Shown here: positions 18,240 through 26,779 of the stretch, one piece after another
How the letters are laid out: the number at the start of each line of letters is the position of its first letter
Numbering within the stretch: the stretch's first letter is position 1
NCBI GenBank assembly: GCA_041391765.1
Contig: JAWKNJ010000018.1
Span: forward strand, 81,740-145,739
Direction: 5' to 3'
Length of the DNA: 64,000 nucleotides
Source of the DNA: SHAN690 sp041391765
GTDB lineage: Bacteria; Bacteroidota; Bacteroidia; Flavobacteriales_G; Salibacteraceae
The notes under the pieces: generated by a model
What the model saw: only the letters and a program-made list of their open reading frames with translations
The model's database searches: none
What the model was told of the DNA's origin: nothing
Position numbers and translations under genes: made by a program

Positions 18240-18266
18240 GGCCATCCGCTTTCGCGAAGGCCTTTT
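18236..18266 (-). terminator. terminator of the tRNA-Val(GAC) transcript
   Basis: AAAAGGCC (18236-18243) pairs with GGCCTTTT (18259-18266), with an inner CGC/GCG. On the minus strand it is followed by nine T. It starts 10 bases after the tRNA 3' end. Confidence 0.7.
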
Positions 18267-18276
18267 AGTCATCAAG

Positions 18277-18351
18277 TGAGGCATACTGGATTCGAACCAG
18301 TGACCCCTACCCTGTCAAGGTAGTGCTCTAAACCAACTGAGCTAATGCCTC
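18277..18351 (-). tRNA. tRNA-Val (anticodon GAC)
   Basis: The 75-base cloverleaf reads GAGGCAT acceptor, TA, D-arm GCTC, anticodon arm CTACC-TTGACAG-GGTAG, T-arm ACTGG-TTCGAAT-CCAGT, ATGCCTC and discriminator A. CCA is not encoded. The anticodon is GAC (valine). It lies 3' of a chimeric partial copy, so it may be processed from a shared transcript. Confidence 0.93.
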
Positions 18352-18353
18352 AA
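18291..18353. repeat. 63-bp direct repeat, copy 1 (within tRNA-Val)
   Basis: Identical to 18414-18476. It covers the tRNA from its 5' end through the T-loop and extends two bases 5' of the gene. Confidence 0.9.
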
Positions 18354-18394
18354 TAATTATTAAAGAACGTTCGAATGGATTACTCCCTTCGGTC

Positions 18395-18474
18395 GTGAGC
18401 TCGCTGCGCTCGGTTCGAACCAGTGACCCCTACCCTGTCAAGGTAGTGCTCTAAACCAACTGAGCTAATGCCTC
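18395..18474 (-). pseudogene. chimeric, truncated tRNA-Val copy
   Basis: The acceptor 5' strand, D-arm, anticodon arm and 5' half of the T-arm are identical to the intact tRNA-Val(GAC). After TTCGAAC the 3' T-stem and acceptor are replaced by CGAGCGCAGCGAGCTCAC. This cannot pair with ACTGG or with GAGGCAT. It lies upstream of the intact tRNA on the same strand, 43 bases away. Confidence 0.8.
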
Positions 18475-18476
18475 AA
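18414..18476. repeat. 63-bp direct repeat, copy 2 (within the chimeric tRNA)
   Basis: Identical to 18291-18353 over all 63 bases. The join to the non-tRNA sequence (a GAGCGCAGCGAGC palindrome-like element) is at 18413/18414. Confidence 0.9.
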
Positions 18477-18519
18477 ACGTGGCGCGAAGATTCGAATTTT
18501 GTTGGAAATGCGCGGAAAA

Positions 18520-19233
18520 TTATTCGCTTAGAAGAATGTCCAAATTTCCGTTGACAAACTTGTCAAACTCATCCTTTGCTAGGTACTCACAGTCATCATC
18601 TGGTGAAAACTCGGAATCGTCAACCGGCTTCGGAATAATCTCCGCAGCCTTGAAGTGCATCAAGATGTTGTAATGAACGATATCGTACTCTATCAATACC
18701 TGAGGAATGTCTTCGTAAACCGTGAACCAGTTAGGTGACGGAATATCAAAGTTGGTGCTGATCTTCATTTTACCATTCTCCGCTTTGTCTGGATACTTAA
18801 TGTTGAGTTCTCTTACATCAACTCCAGCAATAGTATCGACCTTACCTGTATCTAGTACTTGGTAACCTGCGAGTTGACTACCAATGAGGACAATGTCATC
18901 GGAGTTCATCTTCAGGGCAAACTGATCGCCAAACAATGCAATCGTACTAATCATCGTTCTAGTCTCAGCATCACAGATAACCTCCATAACCAAGGCACCT
19001 GCGGCAGTCTTGAATGATGTCTTTGTTTTTGGGCCTTTGATGAATACAGAGATTTCCTCCGGAAGAACTTGAACCAAGGTTCCATTTGGATCCAGATCGG
19101 GATAAGTGACTTCGTAAACGATTTCGCCTTCGGTGAAGTTGTCAATACGCGCTCCCTTCTCTTCACCACAACCCATGAAGAACACTGTCGACAGAATCGA
19201 CATCATCAAAACGTATCTATGTTTTAATGTCAT
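18520..19233 (-). CDS. lipoprotein of unknown function
   Basis: From ATG 19233 the product has 237 residues; its start shares the A of the upstream stop (TGATG), and 13 extra codons to 19272 would overlap that gene. A lipoprotein signal ends in FFMGC (Cys near residue 22). The mature part is a mixed beta domain (GEIVYEVTYPD, ISVFIKGPKTKTSFK, YQVLDTGKVDTIAGVDV) and has a strongly acidic C-terminus. The lipid-anchored, LolA/DUF4412-like strand pattern is suggestive only. It is translationally coupled to the coiled-coil lipoprotein before it. Confidence 0.75.
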   Translation of the reverse strand: MTLKHRYVLMMSILSTVFFMGCGEEKGARIDNFTEGEIVYEVTYPDLDPNGTLVQVLPEEISVFIKGPKTKTSFKTAAGALVMEVICDAETRTMISTIALFGDQFALKMNSDDIVLIGSQLAGYQVLDTGKVDTIAGVDVRELNIKYPDKAENGKMKISTNFDIPSPNWFTVYEDIPQVLIEYDIVHYNILMHFKAAEIIPKPVDDSEFSPDDDCEYLAKDEFDKFVNGNLDILLSE

Positions 19234-20144
19234 CAGTTGGTTTGTATGATCAGAGCCTTGGTGATTGACCAAAACTTTCCAGAATCCTTAATAACTATTG
19301 TGGTCTTGTGTTCGCCCACTTTCAGTTCATACGAATTTTCCGGATGGTCTGAAAGCAACTTAATGCTCGTAGACGGCACATCCAACTCCCCCAACTCCCT
19401 GCTATCCGCCTTGTTTAACGCGTTAAGATTAATGTTCTCATTCAGCTCCTGACTAAACAGATTTGATTTCTTGGTGATACCGATAGTACTTAACTCCTTC
19501 TTACTTCCAAAGAAATAGTACACGCGACTCAATTCATTTTCCTTATCAGAAAGGATTTGCTCCTTGAGACTCAGTTCCTTTTCTAAATCCTCAGCCTTCG
19601 ATTTATACTTGTCCAGACCTTCACTCTTGAGCATATACTCCGTTTGTAGTTCTGCATACTCGCCAAGCATTTGATTCAATTCTCCACCAAGTGATCCCAA
19701 CTCACCTTTCAACTTCGCCAAGCTCATTTCTTGTGCCTTCACCTTCTCGTCAAGTCTAACAACATGGTCTAATAAGAGCTTTGCCGCGAGGTTATCTTCA
19801 CCTATGGTCGAACGTAAATCTTCAATGATCTTTCGGTTTAAGTGTGCAAGGCGTGCGATGCTCTTCACTTTATCGGCTATCACAGAATCATTCTGCTCTG
19901 CAGATAAATCTGCTTGTATGGCCTGCTCGAGTCGCGCTAATGAGTCCAGGTAGCTGTTCACGAACTTAGCCCCAACGCCAATACGTGTCACGACTGAGTC
20001 CTGCGATTTAATTGTTCGCTTCAGATCTGCATTCTCTTTAGTAAGCTCGTCAACCCGATCATTGTCCTCACCAGCGCAAGAAAACAAAATGGTTAGCAAC
20101 AATATGCCGCAATACGAAAGGGTATTAATTGGGGTAAACCTCAC
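19233..20144 (-). CDS. coiled-coil lipoprotein of unknown function
   Basis: The 303-residue protein has a lipoprotein signal ending LLLTILFSC (Cys near 23). About 190 residues of heptad-rich helix follow (ELTKENADLKRTIKSQ, LAKLKGELGSLGGELNQML, EDLEKELSLKEQILSDKENEL). The last ~75 residues form a beta-type domain (YELKVGEHKTTIVIKDSGKFWSI). A periplasmic or inner-face-of-outer-membrane scaffold is likely. Its stop overlaps the next lipoprotein start by one base, so the two probably act together. Confidence 0.78.
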   Translation of the reverse strand: MRFTPINTLSYCGILLLTILFSCAGEDNDRVDELTKENADLKRTIKSQDSVVTRIGVGAKFVNSYLDSLARLEQAIQADLSAEQNDSVIADKVKSIARLAHLNRKIIEDLRSTIGEDNLAAKLLLDHVVRLDEKVKAQEMSLAKLKGELGSLGGELNQMLGEYAELQTEYMLKSEGLDKYKSKAEDLEKELSLKEQILSDKENELSRVYYFFGSKKELSTIGITKKSNLFSQELNENINLNALNKADSRELGELDVPSTSIKLLSDHPENSYELKVGEHKTTIVIKDSGKFWSITKALIIQTN

Positions 20145-20203
20145 GAGCTAGGGTAATGGAGTACAATTATAAATATATGATGTTAACCAAGGTCAACCAA
20201 ACG

Positions 20204-20230
20204 AAAAGCCTGACAAGAAGCCAGGCTTTT
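20204..20230. terminator. terminator of tRNA-Val(UAC)
   Basis: AAAAGCCTG pairs with CAGGCTTTT with a CTTCTTG-type loop region. The U-tract is usable on both strands; it starts 11 bases past the tRNA on the minus strand. Confidence 0.72.
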
Positions 20231-20240
20231 CAAACTTAAG

Positions 20241-20315
20241 TGGGAGTTGAGGGATTCGAACCCCCGACCCCCTCGGTGTAAACGAGGTGCTCTGAACCAG
20301 CTGAGCTAAACTCCC
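20241..20315 (-). tRNA. tRNA-Val (anticodon UAC)
   Basis: The cloverleaf reads GGGAGTT acceptor, D-arm GCTC, anticodon arm CCTCG-TTTACAC-CGAGG, T-arm GGGGG-TTCGAAT-CCCTC and AACTCCC with discriminator A. The anticodon is UAC (valine). CCA is not encoded. Confidence 0.95.
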
Positions 20316-20328
20316 TTAAAAAGGGGCG

Positions 20329-20358
20329 CAAATATACACCTCTTTCTTACCTATGCAA
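20329..20358 (-). promoter_or_regulatory. Bacteroidota-type promoter of tRNA-Val(UAC)
   Basis: On the minus strand TTG (20358-20356) is followed after 19 bases by TATATTTG (20336-20329), an exact TAnnTTTG -7 box. The expected start is about seven bases further on, just ahead of the tRNA 5' end at 20315. Confidence 0.65.
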
Positions 20359-20392
20359 CGACTTTGATTTTTTTCTAATCCATTGCACCAGT

Positions 20393-23107
20393 TTAATGCT
20401 TGGCGAAGACCTCAGAAATGTTTGAAAAGTCCCCTTCCAACCTCTCGACAGATGAGGCTGACAGATACAACATTGTTACCGGTGACTCAGCCACAGCGCT
20501 ATACTTACTGACCAGATTATTGTGGGTTGAATTATATCCCAATATTCTCCCCTTGCTCAACAGGTCTACCGTGTTATTTCCTTCCATCAGCTTCACATTT
20601 CCACGAGCTACGATGAACATTCCCTGGTTGGTCTTGCCTGGTTTCCATATCGTCTGTCCGGTAGAATAAATCTTCGTTTGACACAGGCTGATCAACCTCT
20701 TAATGATGTCCTTGTCCAAGTCCTTAGCCCAAGCAATGCTATCGAGCATTTCACTGGTTTCAGGCAATTCTACACTTGGCGGACGCTCGAGAAGCTTTTT
20801 CATGCGCGCCTCAATATCGTGTGTAAGTTTCGATGCCTCTCCACCATCCAAGCGACCCTTCCCTCTCAGTCGGTCCACCGTATGCAACTCATAGTTGAGC
20901 ACAGACCGAATGGCTTGACGTGTGGCAATGGCGCGATAGATTTCCGGGTACGTATTCCTCAGGTTTCGAACGAATGTCTGACCACTAATGATGTTCTCAT
21001 TTATCTCCTGCTCGATTCTCTCTAAGTTTGGACGCTCTGAGACCTCTTCTGCGCGATACATACTTTCTACAAGCTTCAGGCAATCTTCTTGTGCAGCAAT
21101 GAACCCAACCGCGCAATCATAGCTTACAGCCAGCCTTTCGAAGAATGTATTCTCAGTAATTTTACCAATTACCGGCCAAGACTGTAATGTGCTCAACCAT
21201 TTAGGCGGACGCCACAACACCTCCAAATCCTTTCGATTTGATAGTGAATCAGCTCCCTTTTCATCCAAGATGTCATTTACTGTGTCTGTCAAGGTCCTAA
21301 CAGCCGTGGCTCCTAACATTCCCTCTTTGAACTGTTTCCAATAACCACTTTTCTCCTTTTCCAATATTCTTCTCCTATACTCAGCAACCTTAGCCACCTG
21401 CAGCTCCGACTCATCTATGTTTTCAACGAGTTTAATTTCCTTAGGAAGGTACTCAGCTACCGTGCTCCAATTCGCCTTCCTGAGATGACGATCTTCCTTC
21501 AACTTCTGCATATGACTTTCGGCACTGCTCCTCATGTAGTCCGATGCCGATTTGATCGCCAGCGCTTTCACCGGGGGCACATCGAGCAACCCTAAGTATT
21601 TGATCAGCGCTTTGATCGTGGTTGCATTCACGAGAAGTGTTAGTGTCACAGTTCCTGCGATGATGAAAAGGAATTGATCCTTTATGGTTGTCGCCAACTC
21701 AGGAGTAATCCCCAGTGTTTCCGCCATGATATTAGAATCCACCCCCGCAACAATCAACGCCAGCGCCAGTCCAATTGCTCCTCGAAGCGCCCCATACCAA
21801 ACCACAATGGCGTCTTTAACCGGCAGCCCATAGCCTGCATTTTTCATAAATGGATAGTGAATCAAGATCACAATCGCTCGAACAATGTGAACTCCAACAT
21901 AGATGATCCCGAGCACCAGGAAGTCATTTGCAGTAAAATTCGTTCGCTCAGCAATTACAAATCCAACTATCAAGAAAATCAAGCAATTGGCAATGAATCC
22001 TGCCAATTCCCAAAACTCATGCATGAAATGCTCTACTTCGGGAGAAATGCTGGAGCGGCCGAACCCACCAATCATCAATCCAAGGGCGACTAATGCGAGC
22101 ACACCAGAAACGTGCATGAAGTGTTCAGCGATGTAAAACGTGATGTATGCCGCAGCAACCACTGCCGATATCTCGACCATGGCATCATTGAACACACCTT
22201 TGATCCAACGAAGGATGATCCAACCTACAAAAAGTCCGATTCCAACTCCGCCAAGCGCAACTCGGAAAAATTCCACAAAACCGTTTGCATCAGATGCCTC
22301 ACCCGATATTCCCAAGAAGAACACCATAAACAATACGATCGCGGTACCGTCATTTAACAGCGATTCCCCTTCGATCAATGTTCCCAGTTTTTTGCTCGCT
22401 CCAAGCTCTTTAAGTAAAGCCACTACCGCAACGGGGTCTGTGGCGCTGATGACCGATCCAAACATGAATGCCAATGACCAATTTGCCCAGCCTTCCAGGC
22501 CCAAATCGAAATAGTCAATCGCGTATACCAAAACTCCAGTTAGAAGCAGTGCGACTATAATCCCAGGAACTGCCAGGATTACAGAATTAGTGGCGGACTT
22601 CTTAAACGTATGAAGATCCATTGCAAAGGCCGCTTCGAAAATCAGGATGGGCAGGAATACAAAGAACAGCATGTGCGGATCTATGTGCGCTGCCCAGTGA
22701 AACGAATCTGCAATAAAGCTCACATCCATGCCCATCCAGGATTCAAATACTCCAAGACGGGTCAAAACTCCCAGCCCAATTCCAATAATAAGCAGCAAGG
22801 CAGTAAAGGGCACAGGAATCGCCTTTAGAAAATGTCTAGTCGCTGCCCCAATGAAGACGGCTACAATAATGAAAAACAGTGGGGAAGTGTCTGGACCGTG
22901 ATGTCCTCCTTCATGTTCATGTTCTTGGTGCGCTTCATTCCCCGGAGCAGATTCCATGTGTTCTTGTTGCTCGATAGGATGATCGCCTGCATTGTTATAG
23001 GAAATGTAACTATGGCTTGAAGCAAAAAGTTCAGATCCATCTCCGAAAAAAGTTAACAAAATGGCCAAGGCAGGCACAACAAAGAGCCAATAGGTTTTGA
23101 ATCGCAT
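20393..23107 (-). CDS. CPA1-type Na+/H+ antiporter with C-terminal cyclic-nucleotide-binding-like domain
   Basis: The 904-residue protein begins with a hydrophobic segment and a His-rich stretch (HMESAPGNEAHQEHEHEGGHH, about 49-70). Twelve or so membrane helices follow to about 510. Transport motifs ISATDPVAVVAL and EGESLLNDGTAIV are present. A ~270-residue helical cytosolic region comes next. The C-terminus (about 805-895) has a cNMP-binding fold (IYSTGQTIWKPGKTNQGMFIVARGNVKLMEG). The layout resembles SOS1/NhaP-type antiporters. Expected role: exporting Na+ in exchange for protons. Ligand binding by the last domain is not certain because the phosphate-binding cassette is not clearly conserved. 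Confidence 0.88.
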   Translation of the reverse strand: MRFKTYWLFVVPALAILLTFFGDGSELFASSHSYISYNNAGDHPIEQQEHMESAPGNEAHQEHEHEGGHHGPDTSPLFFIIVAVFIGAATRHFLKAIPVPFTALLLIIGIGLGVLTRLGVFESWMGMDVSFIADSFHWAAHIDPHMLFFVFLPILIFEAAFAMDLHTFKKSATNSVILAVPGIIVALLLTGVLVYAIDYFDLGLEGWANWSLAFMFGSVISATDPVAVVALLKELGASKKLGTLIEGESLLNDGTAIVLFMVFFLGISGEASDANGFVEFFRVALGGVGIGLFVGWIILRWIKGVFNDAMVEISAVVAAAYITFYIAEHFMHVSGVLALVALGLMIGGFGRSSISPEVEHFMHEFWELAGFIANCLIFLIVGFVIAERTNFTANDFLVLGIIYVGVHIVRAIVILIHYPFMKNAGYGLPVKDAIVVWYGALRGAIGLALALIVAGVDSNIMAETLGITPELATTIKDQFLFIIAGTVTLTLLVNATTIKALIKYLGLLDVPPVKALAIKSASDYMRSSAESHMQKLKEDRHLRKANWSTVAEYLPKEIKLVENIDESELQVAKVAEYRRRILEKEKSGYWKQFKEGMLGATAVRTLTDTVNDILDEKGADSLSNRKDLEVLWRPPKWLSTLQSWPVIGKITENTFFERLAVSYDCAVGFIAAQEDCLKLVESMYRAEEVSERPNLERIEQEINENIISGQTFVRNLRNTYPEIYRAIATRQAIRSVLNYELHTVDRLRGKGRLDGGEASKLTHDIEARMKKLLERPPSVELPETSEMLDSIAWAKDLDKDIIKRLISLCQTKIYSTGQTIWKPGKTNQGMFIVARGNVKLMEGNNTVDLLSKGRILGYNSTHNNLVSKYSAVAESPVTMLYLSASSVERLEGDFSNISEVFAKH

Positions 23108-23170
23108 GTCTTTGATAGTTTAGGGCTTTGGCCGCCAAATTATTCAAATTGTTGACAAAGGCTGCTTTAT

Positions 23171-23752
23171 CTACGATAAAACTAGTTTTTCAACCTCTAC
23201 TGGATAATGCTTCAACTCCAGTTCGCGTACTTTTCTCTCAATTTGGGCCGCATCATCATTGGCAACCGTGACCGCGTGCTGAGCTATTATTTTCCCTTCG
23301 TCAAAACGTTCATTGACATAGTGAATGGTAATTCCACTGTACTGTTCACCCGCTTCGGCAACGGCCTTGTGCACCCGGGCACCATACATTCCCTTGCCGC
23401 CAAACTTTGGCAGCAGAGCAGGATGAATATTGACGATTCTATTGGGATAGGCCTTAACCAAATATTCAGGAATCAACAGCAGCCAACCTGCCAGAACAAT
23501 CCAATCAATTTTGTACTCTTCTAGGATCGCCTCGACCACTTCTTCATCCTCAAAGTCAGCCCTTTCAATCAAAACCCACTCCACACCAAAGCGCTCAGCT
23601 CGTTGGATAACGCCAGCATGACTTTTGTTCGTCACAACCAAGGCCACTTCAATTTGAGGATGCTCAAAAAATCGCTCCATCATAGCTTCGGCATTTGTTC
23701 CTGAACCCGAGGCAAAAATCGCAAGCCGCTGCCGCACTTTGTTTGATGACAT
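23171..23752 (-). CDS. purN: phosphoribosylglycinamide formyltransferase
   Basis: The 193-residue protein has the family's usual length. FASGSGTNAEAM near residue 13 binds the phosphate of GAR. The catalytic block NIHPALLPKFGGKGMYG near 108 has the Asn and His, and the Asp lies in ERFDEGKII near 150. It transfers a formyl group from 10-formyl-THF to GAR in purine synthesis. It is divergent from the nitroreductase gene, with a good TACTTTTG box at 23774-23781. Confidence 0.95.
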   Translation of the reverse strand: MSSNKVRQRLAIFASGSGTNAEAMMERFFEHPQIEVALVVTNKSHAGVIQRAERFGVEWVLIERADFEDEEVVEAILEEYKIDWIVLAGWLLLIPEYLVKAYPNRIVNIHPALLPKFGGKGMYGARVHKAVAEAGEQYSGITIHYVNERFDEGKIIAQHAVTVANDDAAQIERKVRELELKHYPVEVEKLVLS

Positions 23753-23773
23753 ACAGAGTGGTTAAATTGCCGG

Positions 23774-23781
23774 CAAAAGTA
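23774..23781 (-). promoter_or_regulatory. purN -7 promoter box
   Basis: TACTTTTG on the minus strand fits TAnnTTTG and lies 22 bases ahead of the purN ATG. A weak TTG lies 23 bases further upstream, longer than the usual spacing, so only the -7 box is supported. Confidence 0.4.
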
Positions 23782-23790
23782 AAATCACGA

Positions 23791-24459
23791 ATGAGCAATT
23801 CCGACAACTTCATCACATTCAATCCATTGAATTATTCCGAAGCAGAAAGTCTTCAATTGAGCCGGGGGTTATACAACTTTTCGAACATGAGGCGAAGCAT
23901 CAGGGAATTTTCTGATCGGGATGTGCCGTTTGAGACGATTAGAAACATCATCTTGACTGCCGGAACCGCTCCATCTGGAGCGCATAAGCAGCCGTGGACA
24001 TTTTGTTTGGTTCGCAATCCAGATTTGAAGAAACAAATCCGCGAAGCTGCCGAAAAGGAGGAATTTGAGAGTTACAACGGGCGAATGAGTGAAGAATGGC
24101 TCAAAGATTTGGAACCTTTCGGAACAGACTGGAACAAACCTTTCATTGAAGTTGCACCATGGTTAATCATCGTTTTCAAACGTGCGTTCGAATATGTCGA
24201 TGACAAAAAGTGGCAGAATTATTATGTAAACGAATCTGTCGGCATAGCCTGTGGAATGCTCATTCATGCTATACATAATGCCGGATTGGTCACCTTGACC
24301 CATACGCCAAGTCCGATGAACTTTCTTTCTAAAATACTTGCGAGACCTGACAATGAACGGCCCTATTTATTGCTACCTGTGGGCTATCCCAAAGATGGAA
24401 CAAGTGTGCCAAATCTTAGCCGCAAAAGCTTCGATGAACTATGCGTTCAGTTCAGTTGA
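23791..24459 (+). CDS. nitroreductase family protein
   Basis: From ATG 23791 the protein has 222 residues; the frame is open to 23695 but that overlaps purN on the other strand. FMN-binding features are visible: MRRSIREFSDRDVP near 33, GTAPSGAHKQPW near 60, and VNESVGIACGMLIHAIHNAGL near 155. It is close to the iodotyrosine-deiodinase-like branch of NADH:FMN nitroreductases. The substrate is unknown. Confidence 0.88.
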   Translation: MSNSDNFITFNPLNYSEAESLQLSRGLYNFSNMRRSIREFSDRDVPFETIRNIILTAGTAPSGAHKQPWTFCLVRNPDLKKQIREAAEKEEFESYNGRMSEEWLKDLEPFGTDWNKPFIEVAPWLIIVFKRAFEYVDDKKWQNYYVNESVGIACGMLIHAIHNAGLVTLTHTPSPMNFLSKILARPDNERPYLLLPVGYPKDGTSVPNLSRKSFDELCVQFS

Positions 24460-24533
24460 TCGAATATTTGGTGAAATGTTACGAAAAGATATTTCTTTGC
24501 ACTTTGTAAAAAGCAAACTTTAAATCAAGCATC

Positions 24534-24770
24534 ATGGCTGATATTCAAGAACGCGTAGTAGCGATTATCGTAGACAAACTAGGAGTTGATCAAGGTGAAG
24601 TAACTCCAGAAGCAAGCTTCACAAACGATTTGGGTGCTGACTCACTCGATACCGTTGAGCTTATTATGGAATTCGAAAAGGAATTCAACATCGCTATTCC
24701 GGATGACCAAGCTGAAAACATTGCTACAGTAGGCGAGGCTATCAAGTATATCTCAGAACACGCATCGTAA
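24534..24770 (+). CDS. acpP: acyl carrier protein
   Basis: The 78-residue acidic protein has the phosphopantetheine attachment motif GADSLDTVEL with Ser near residue 37. It carries growing acyl chains in type II fatty acid synthesis. fabF follows 19 bases later. A TTTG (24467) followed after 19 bases by TATTTCTTTG resembles a promoter, but the -7 box is two bases too long. Confidence 0.98.
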   Translation: MADIQERVVAIIVDKLGVDQGEVTPEASFTNDLGADSLDTVELIMEFEKEFNIAIPDDQAENIATVGEAIKYISEHAS

Positions 24771-24789
24771 AAAATACGATACTCAATTT

Positions 24790-26046
24790 ATGGAGCTAAA
24801 ACGGGTAGTTGTTACCGGCATCGGGGCATTAACCCCCATTGGAAACAACGCTAACGAATACTGGTCAAATCTTTTGAACGGTGTTAGCGGTGCGGCACCA
24901 ATTACCCGTTTTGATGCTTCAAAATTCAAAACCCAGTTTGCCTGCGAGGTCAAAAATCTTGATCTCGACAATCATTTCGACAGAAAGGAAGGCCGAAAAC
25001 TAGACCTCTTCTCTAAGTATGCCATCATCGTAGCCGATGAAGCCATTTCAGACGCTGGTTTGGAGGCTGAAAAACTCAACGTTGATCGAATCGGAGTGAT
25101 CTGGGGTTCAGGCATTGGTGGCATTATCACTTTTCAGGAGGAAGTAACCGGTTTTGTGCAAGGTGATGGGACTCCGCGTTTCAATCCCTTTTTCATTCCG
25201 AAGATGATTTCGGACATCGCTGCCGGACATATCTCTATCAAATACGGATTCAGAGGACCTAACTTCAGTTTAGTAAGTGCTTGTGCTACTAGCACCAACG
25301 CCTTGATCGATGCATTCAACTACATTCGATTAGGAAAGGCCGATGCTATCGTATCCGGTGGATCAGAAGCTGCTGTTAACGAAACAGGTATTGGAGGGTT
25401 TAACGCCATGCATGCACTTTCAACCAGAAACGATAGTCCACAAACTGCTTCCCGTCCATTCGATAAAGATCGCGATGGCTTCGTCTTAGGCGAAGGAGCA
25501 GGCTGCATCGTCCTCGAAGAATTAGAGCATGCTAAAGCTCGAGGAGCAAAAATCTATGCTGAAGTGAGCGGTGGCGGATTGTCTGCTGACGCACATCATA
25601 TTACTGCTCCACACCCCGAAGGTTTGGGAGCGTTGAACGTTATGCATTCTGCTCTATCAGATGACCCATCTCTGGGTGTGGAATCAATCGACTACGTAAA
25701 CGTTCACGGAACCAGCACACCGCTTGGCGATGTGGCTGAATTAAAAGCCATTAAATCCGTTTTCGGAGAACACGCTTTCAAACTAAACGTGAGCTCAACC
25801 AAGTCTATGACCGGTCACCTTCTAGGAGCAGCTGGAGCTATTGAAAGCATTGCTACGCTTATGGCAGTAAAAAATGATGTTGTTCCTCCAACCATCAACC
25901 ACTTCACGGATGATGATGAAATTGATTCTAAGCTCAACCTCACATTCCACAAACCACAGCATCGAACCGTTAATGCTGCCTTGAGCAACACCTTTGGATT
26001 CGGTGGACACAACGCGTCTGTGATTTTCAAGAAATTTGTGGGTTAA
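24790..26046 (+). CDS. fabF: beta-ketoacyl-ACP synthase II
   Basis: The 418-residue protein has the full KAS II length. The catalytic Cys is in SACATSTNA near 165. The two active-site His are in VHGTSTPLGD near 305 and STKSMTGHLLGAAG near 342. It condenses malonyl-ACP with acyl-ACP. The gene sits in the order acpP-fabF-rnc found across Bacteroidota. Confidence 0.98.
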   Translation: MELKRVVVTGIGALTPIGNNANEYWSNLLNGVSGAAPITRFDASKFKTQFACEVKNLDLDNHFDRKEGRKLDLFSKYAIIVADEAISDAGLEAEKLNVDRIGVIWGSGIGGIITFQEEVTGFVQGDGTPRFNPFFIPKMISDIAAGHISIKYGFRGPNFSLVSACATSTNALIDAFNYIRLGKADAIVSGGSEAAVNETGIGGFNAMHALSTRNDSPQTASRPFDKDRDGFVLGEGAGCIVLEELEHAKARGAKIYAEVSGGGLSADAHHITAPHPEGLGALNVMHSALSDDPSLGVESIDYVNVHGTSTPLGDVAELKAIKSVFGEHAFKLNVSSTKSMTGHLLGAAGAIESIATLMAVKNDVVPPTINHFTDDDEIDSKLNLTFHKPQHRTVNAALSNTFGFGGHNASVIFKKFVG

Positions 26047-26779
26047 ACACCTGCATCCATTGTTGTTTTCAAACCTCTTTCGCAAGCCAAATAGTCAGCA
26101 GAAGAAGCTCAAATCCTACCTGCAAGAACATTGGGGCGTTGTACCGAAGGAACTTGAGTGGTATGAAAAAGCCCTCCGACATAAATCTGTTGTTGGTTCT
26201 GGAAAGTTTTGTCATAATGATTGCAACGAACGTCTTGAGCTGTTAGGTGATGCCGTGTTGGACACTGTTGTTACTGAGTATCTTTTCATGCGCTTTCCCG
26301 ATGCCAATGAAGGCCTCTTGACCAAGATTCGAGCACGAATCGTAAACCGACAAATGTTGGGTGACGTTGGAAAGAAGGCTGGCCTAAACAACCTCATTGA
26401 AGCGCGCATAGGCACCGAAGACTCCATGGATAAAATTACCGGAAATGCTTTGGAAGCTTGGCTGGGAGCGATTTATCTGGATCGTGGATTTGAAACTACG
26501 AAGAAGAGTATATGTGACAAAATGCTCAAAGATTACTTAGATATTGACGATGTTGTCAAGCAAAGTTCTGACTTCAAAAGCCAGCTCATAGAATGGGCTC
26601 AGCAACAAAAAATTTCGTTTGATTTCCGCACTTACGCATCTGAGGGTTCCGTTAGTTCGAATTTTGTTTGCGAAATCCACATCAATGGTGAAATGCACAG
26701 CATAGCTGAGGACCGTTCCAAGAAATTGGCCGAAAAACAGGCAGCGAAGCTTTCCTGTCAAAAGCTTGGAATTGAATGA
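26036..26779 (+). CDS. rnc: ribonuclease III
   Basis: The RNase III signature NERLELLGDAVLD lies near residue 62, with further acidic catalytic positions around GNALEAWLGAIY near 140. A C-terminal double-strand-RNA-binding domain (DFKSQLIEWAQQ to KKLAEKQAAKLS) completes the protein. No ATG is available near the start. TTG 26036 overlaps fabF by 11 bases; TTG 26060 or 26063 are alternatives, giving LLFSNLFRK, which looks like usual starts. The stop overlaps the next gene by four bases. Confidence 0.93.
   Translation: MWVKHLHPLLFSNLFRKPNSQQKKLKSYLQEHWGVVPKELEWYEKALRHKSVVGSGKFCHNDCNERLELLGDAVLDTVVTEYLFMRFPDANEGLLTKIRARIVNRQMLGDVGKKAGLNNLIEARIGTEDSMDKITGNALEAWLGAIYLDRGFETTKKSICDKMLKDYLDIDDVVKQSSDFKSQLIEWAQQQKISFDFRTYASEGSVSSNFVCEIHINGEMHSIAEDRSKKLAEKQAAKLSCQKLGIE

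Noticed and set aside
18395..18474. Second functional tRNA-Val
   Set aside because: The 3' T-stem and acceptor cannot pair with the 5' strands, so it is a pseudogene.
21674..22514. Overlapping plus-strand ORFs inside the antiporter gene
   Set aside because: Low-complexity His/Asn/Pro-rich shadows of a hydrophobic coding region; no start context.
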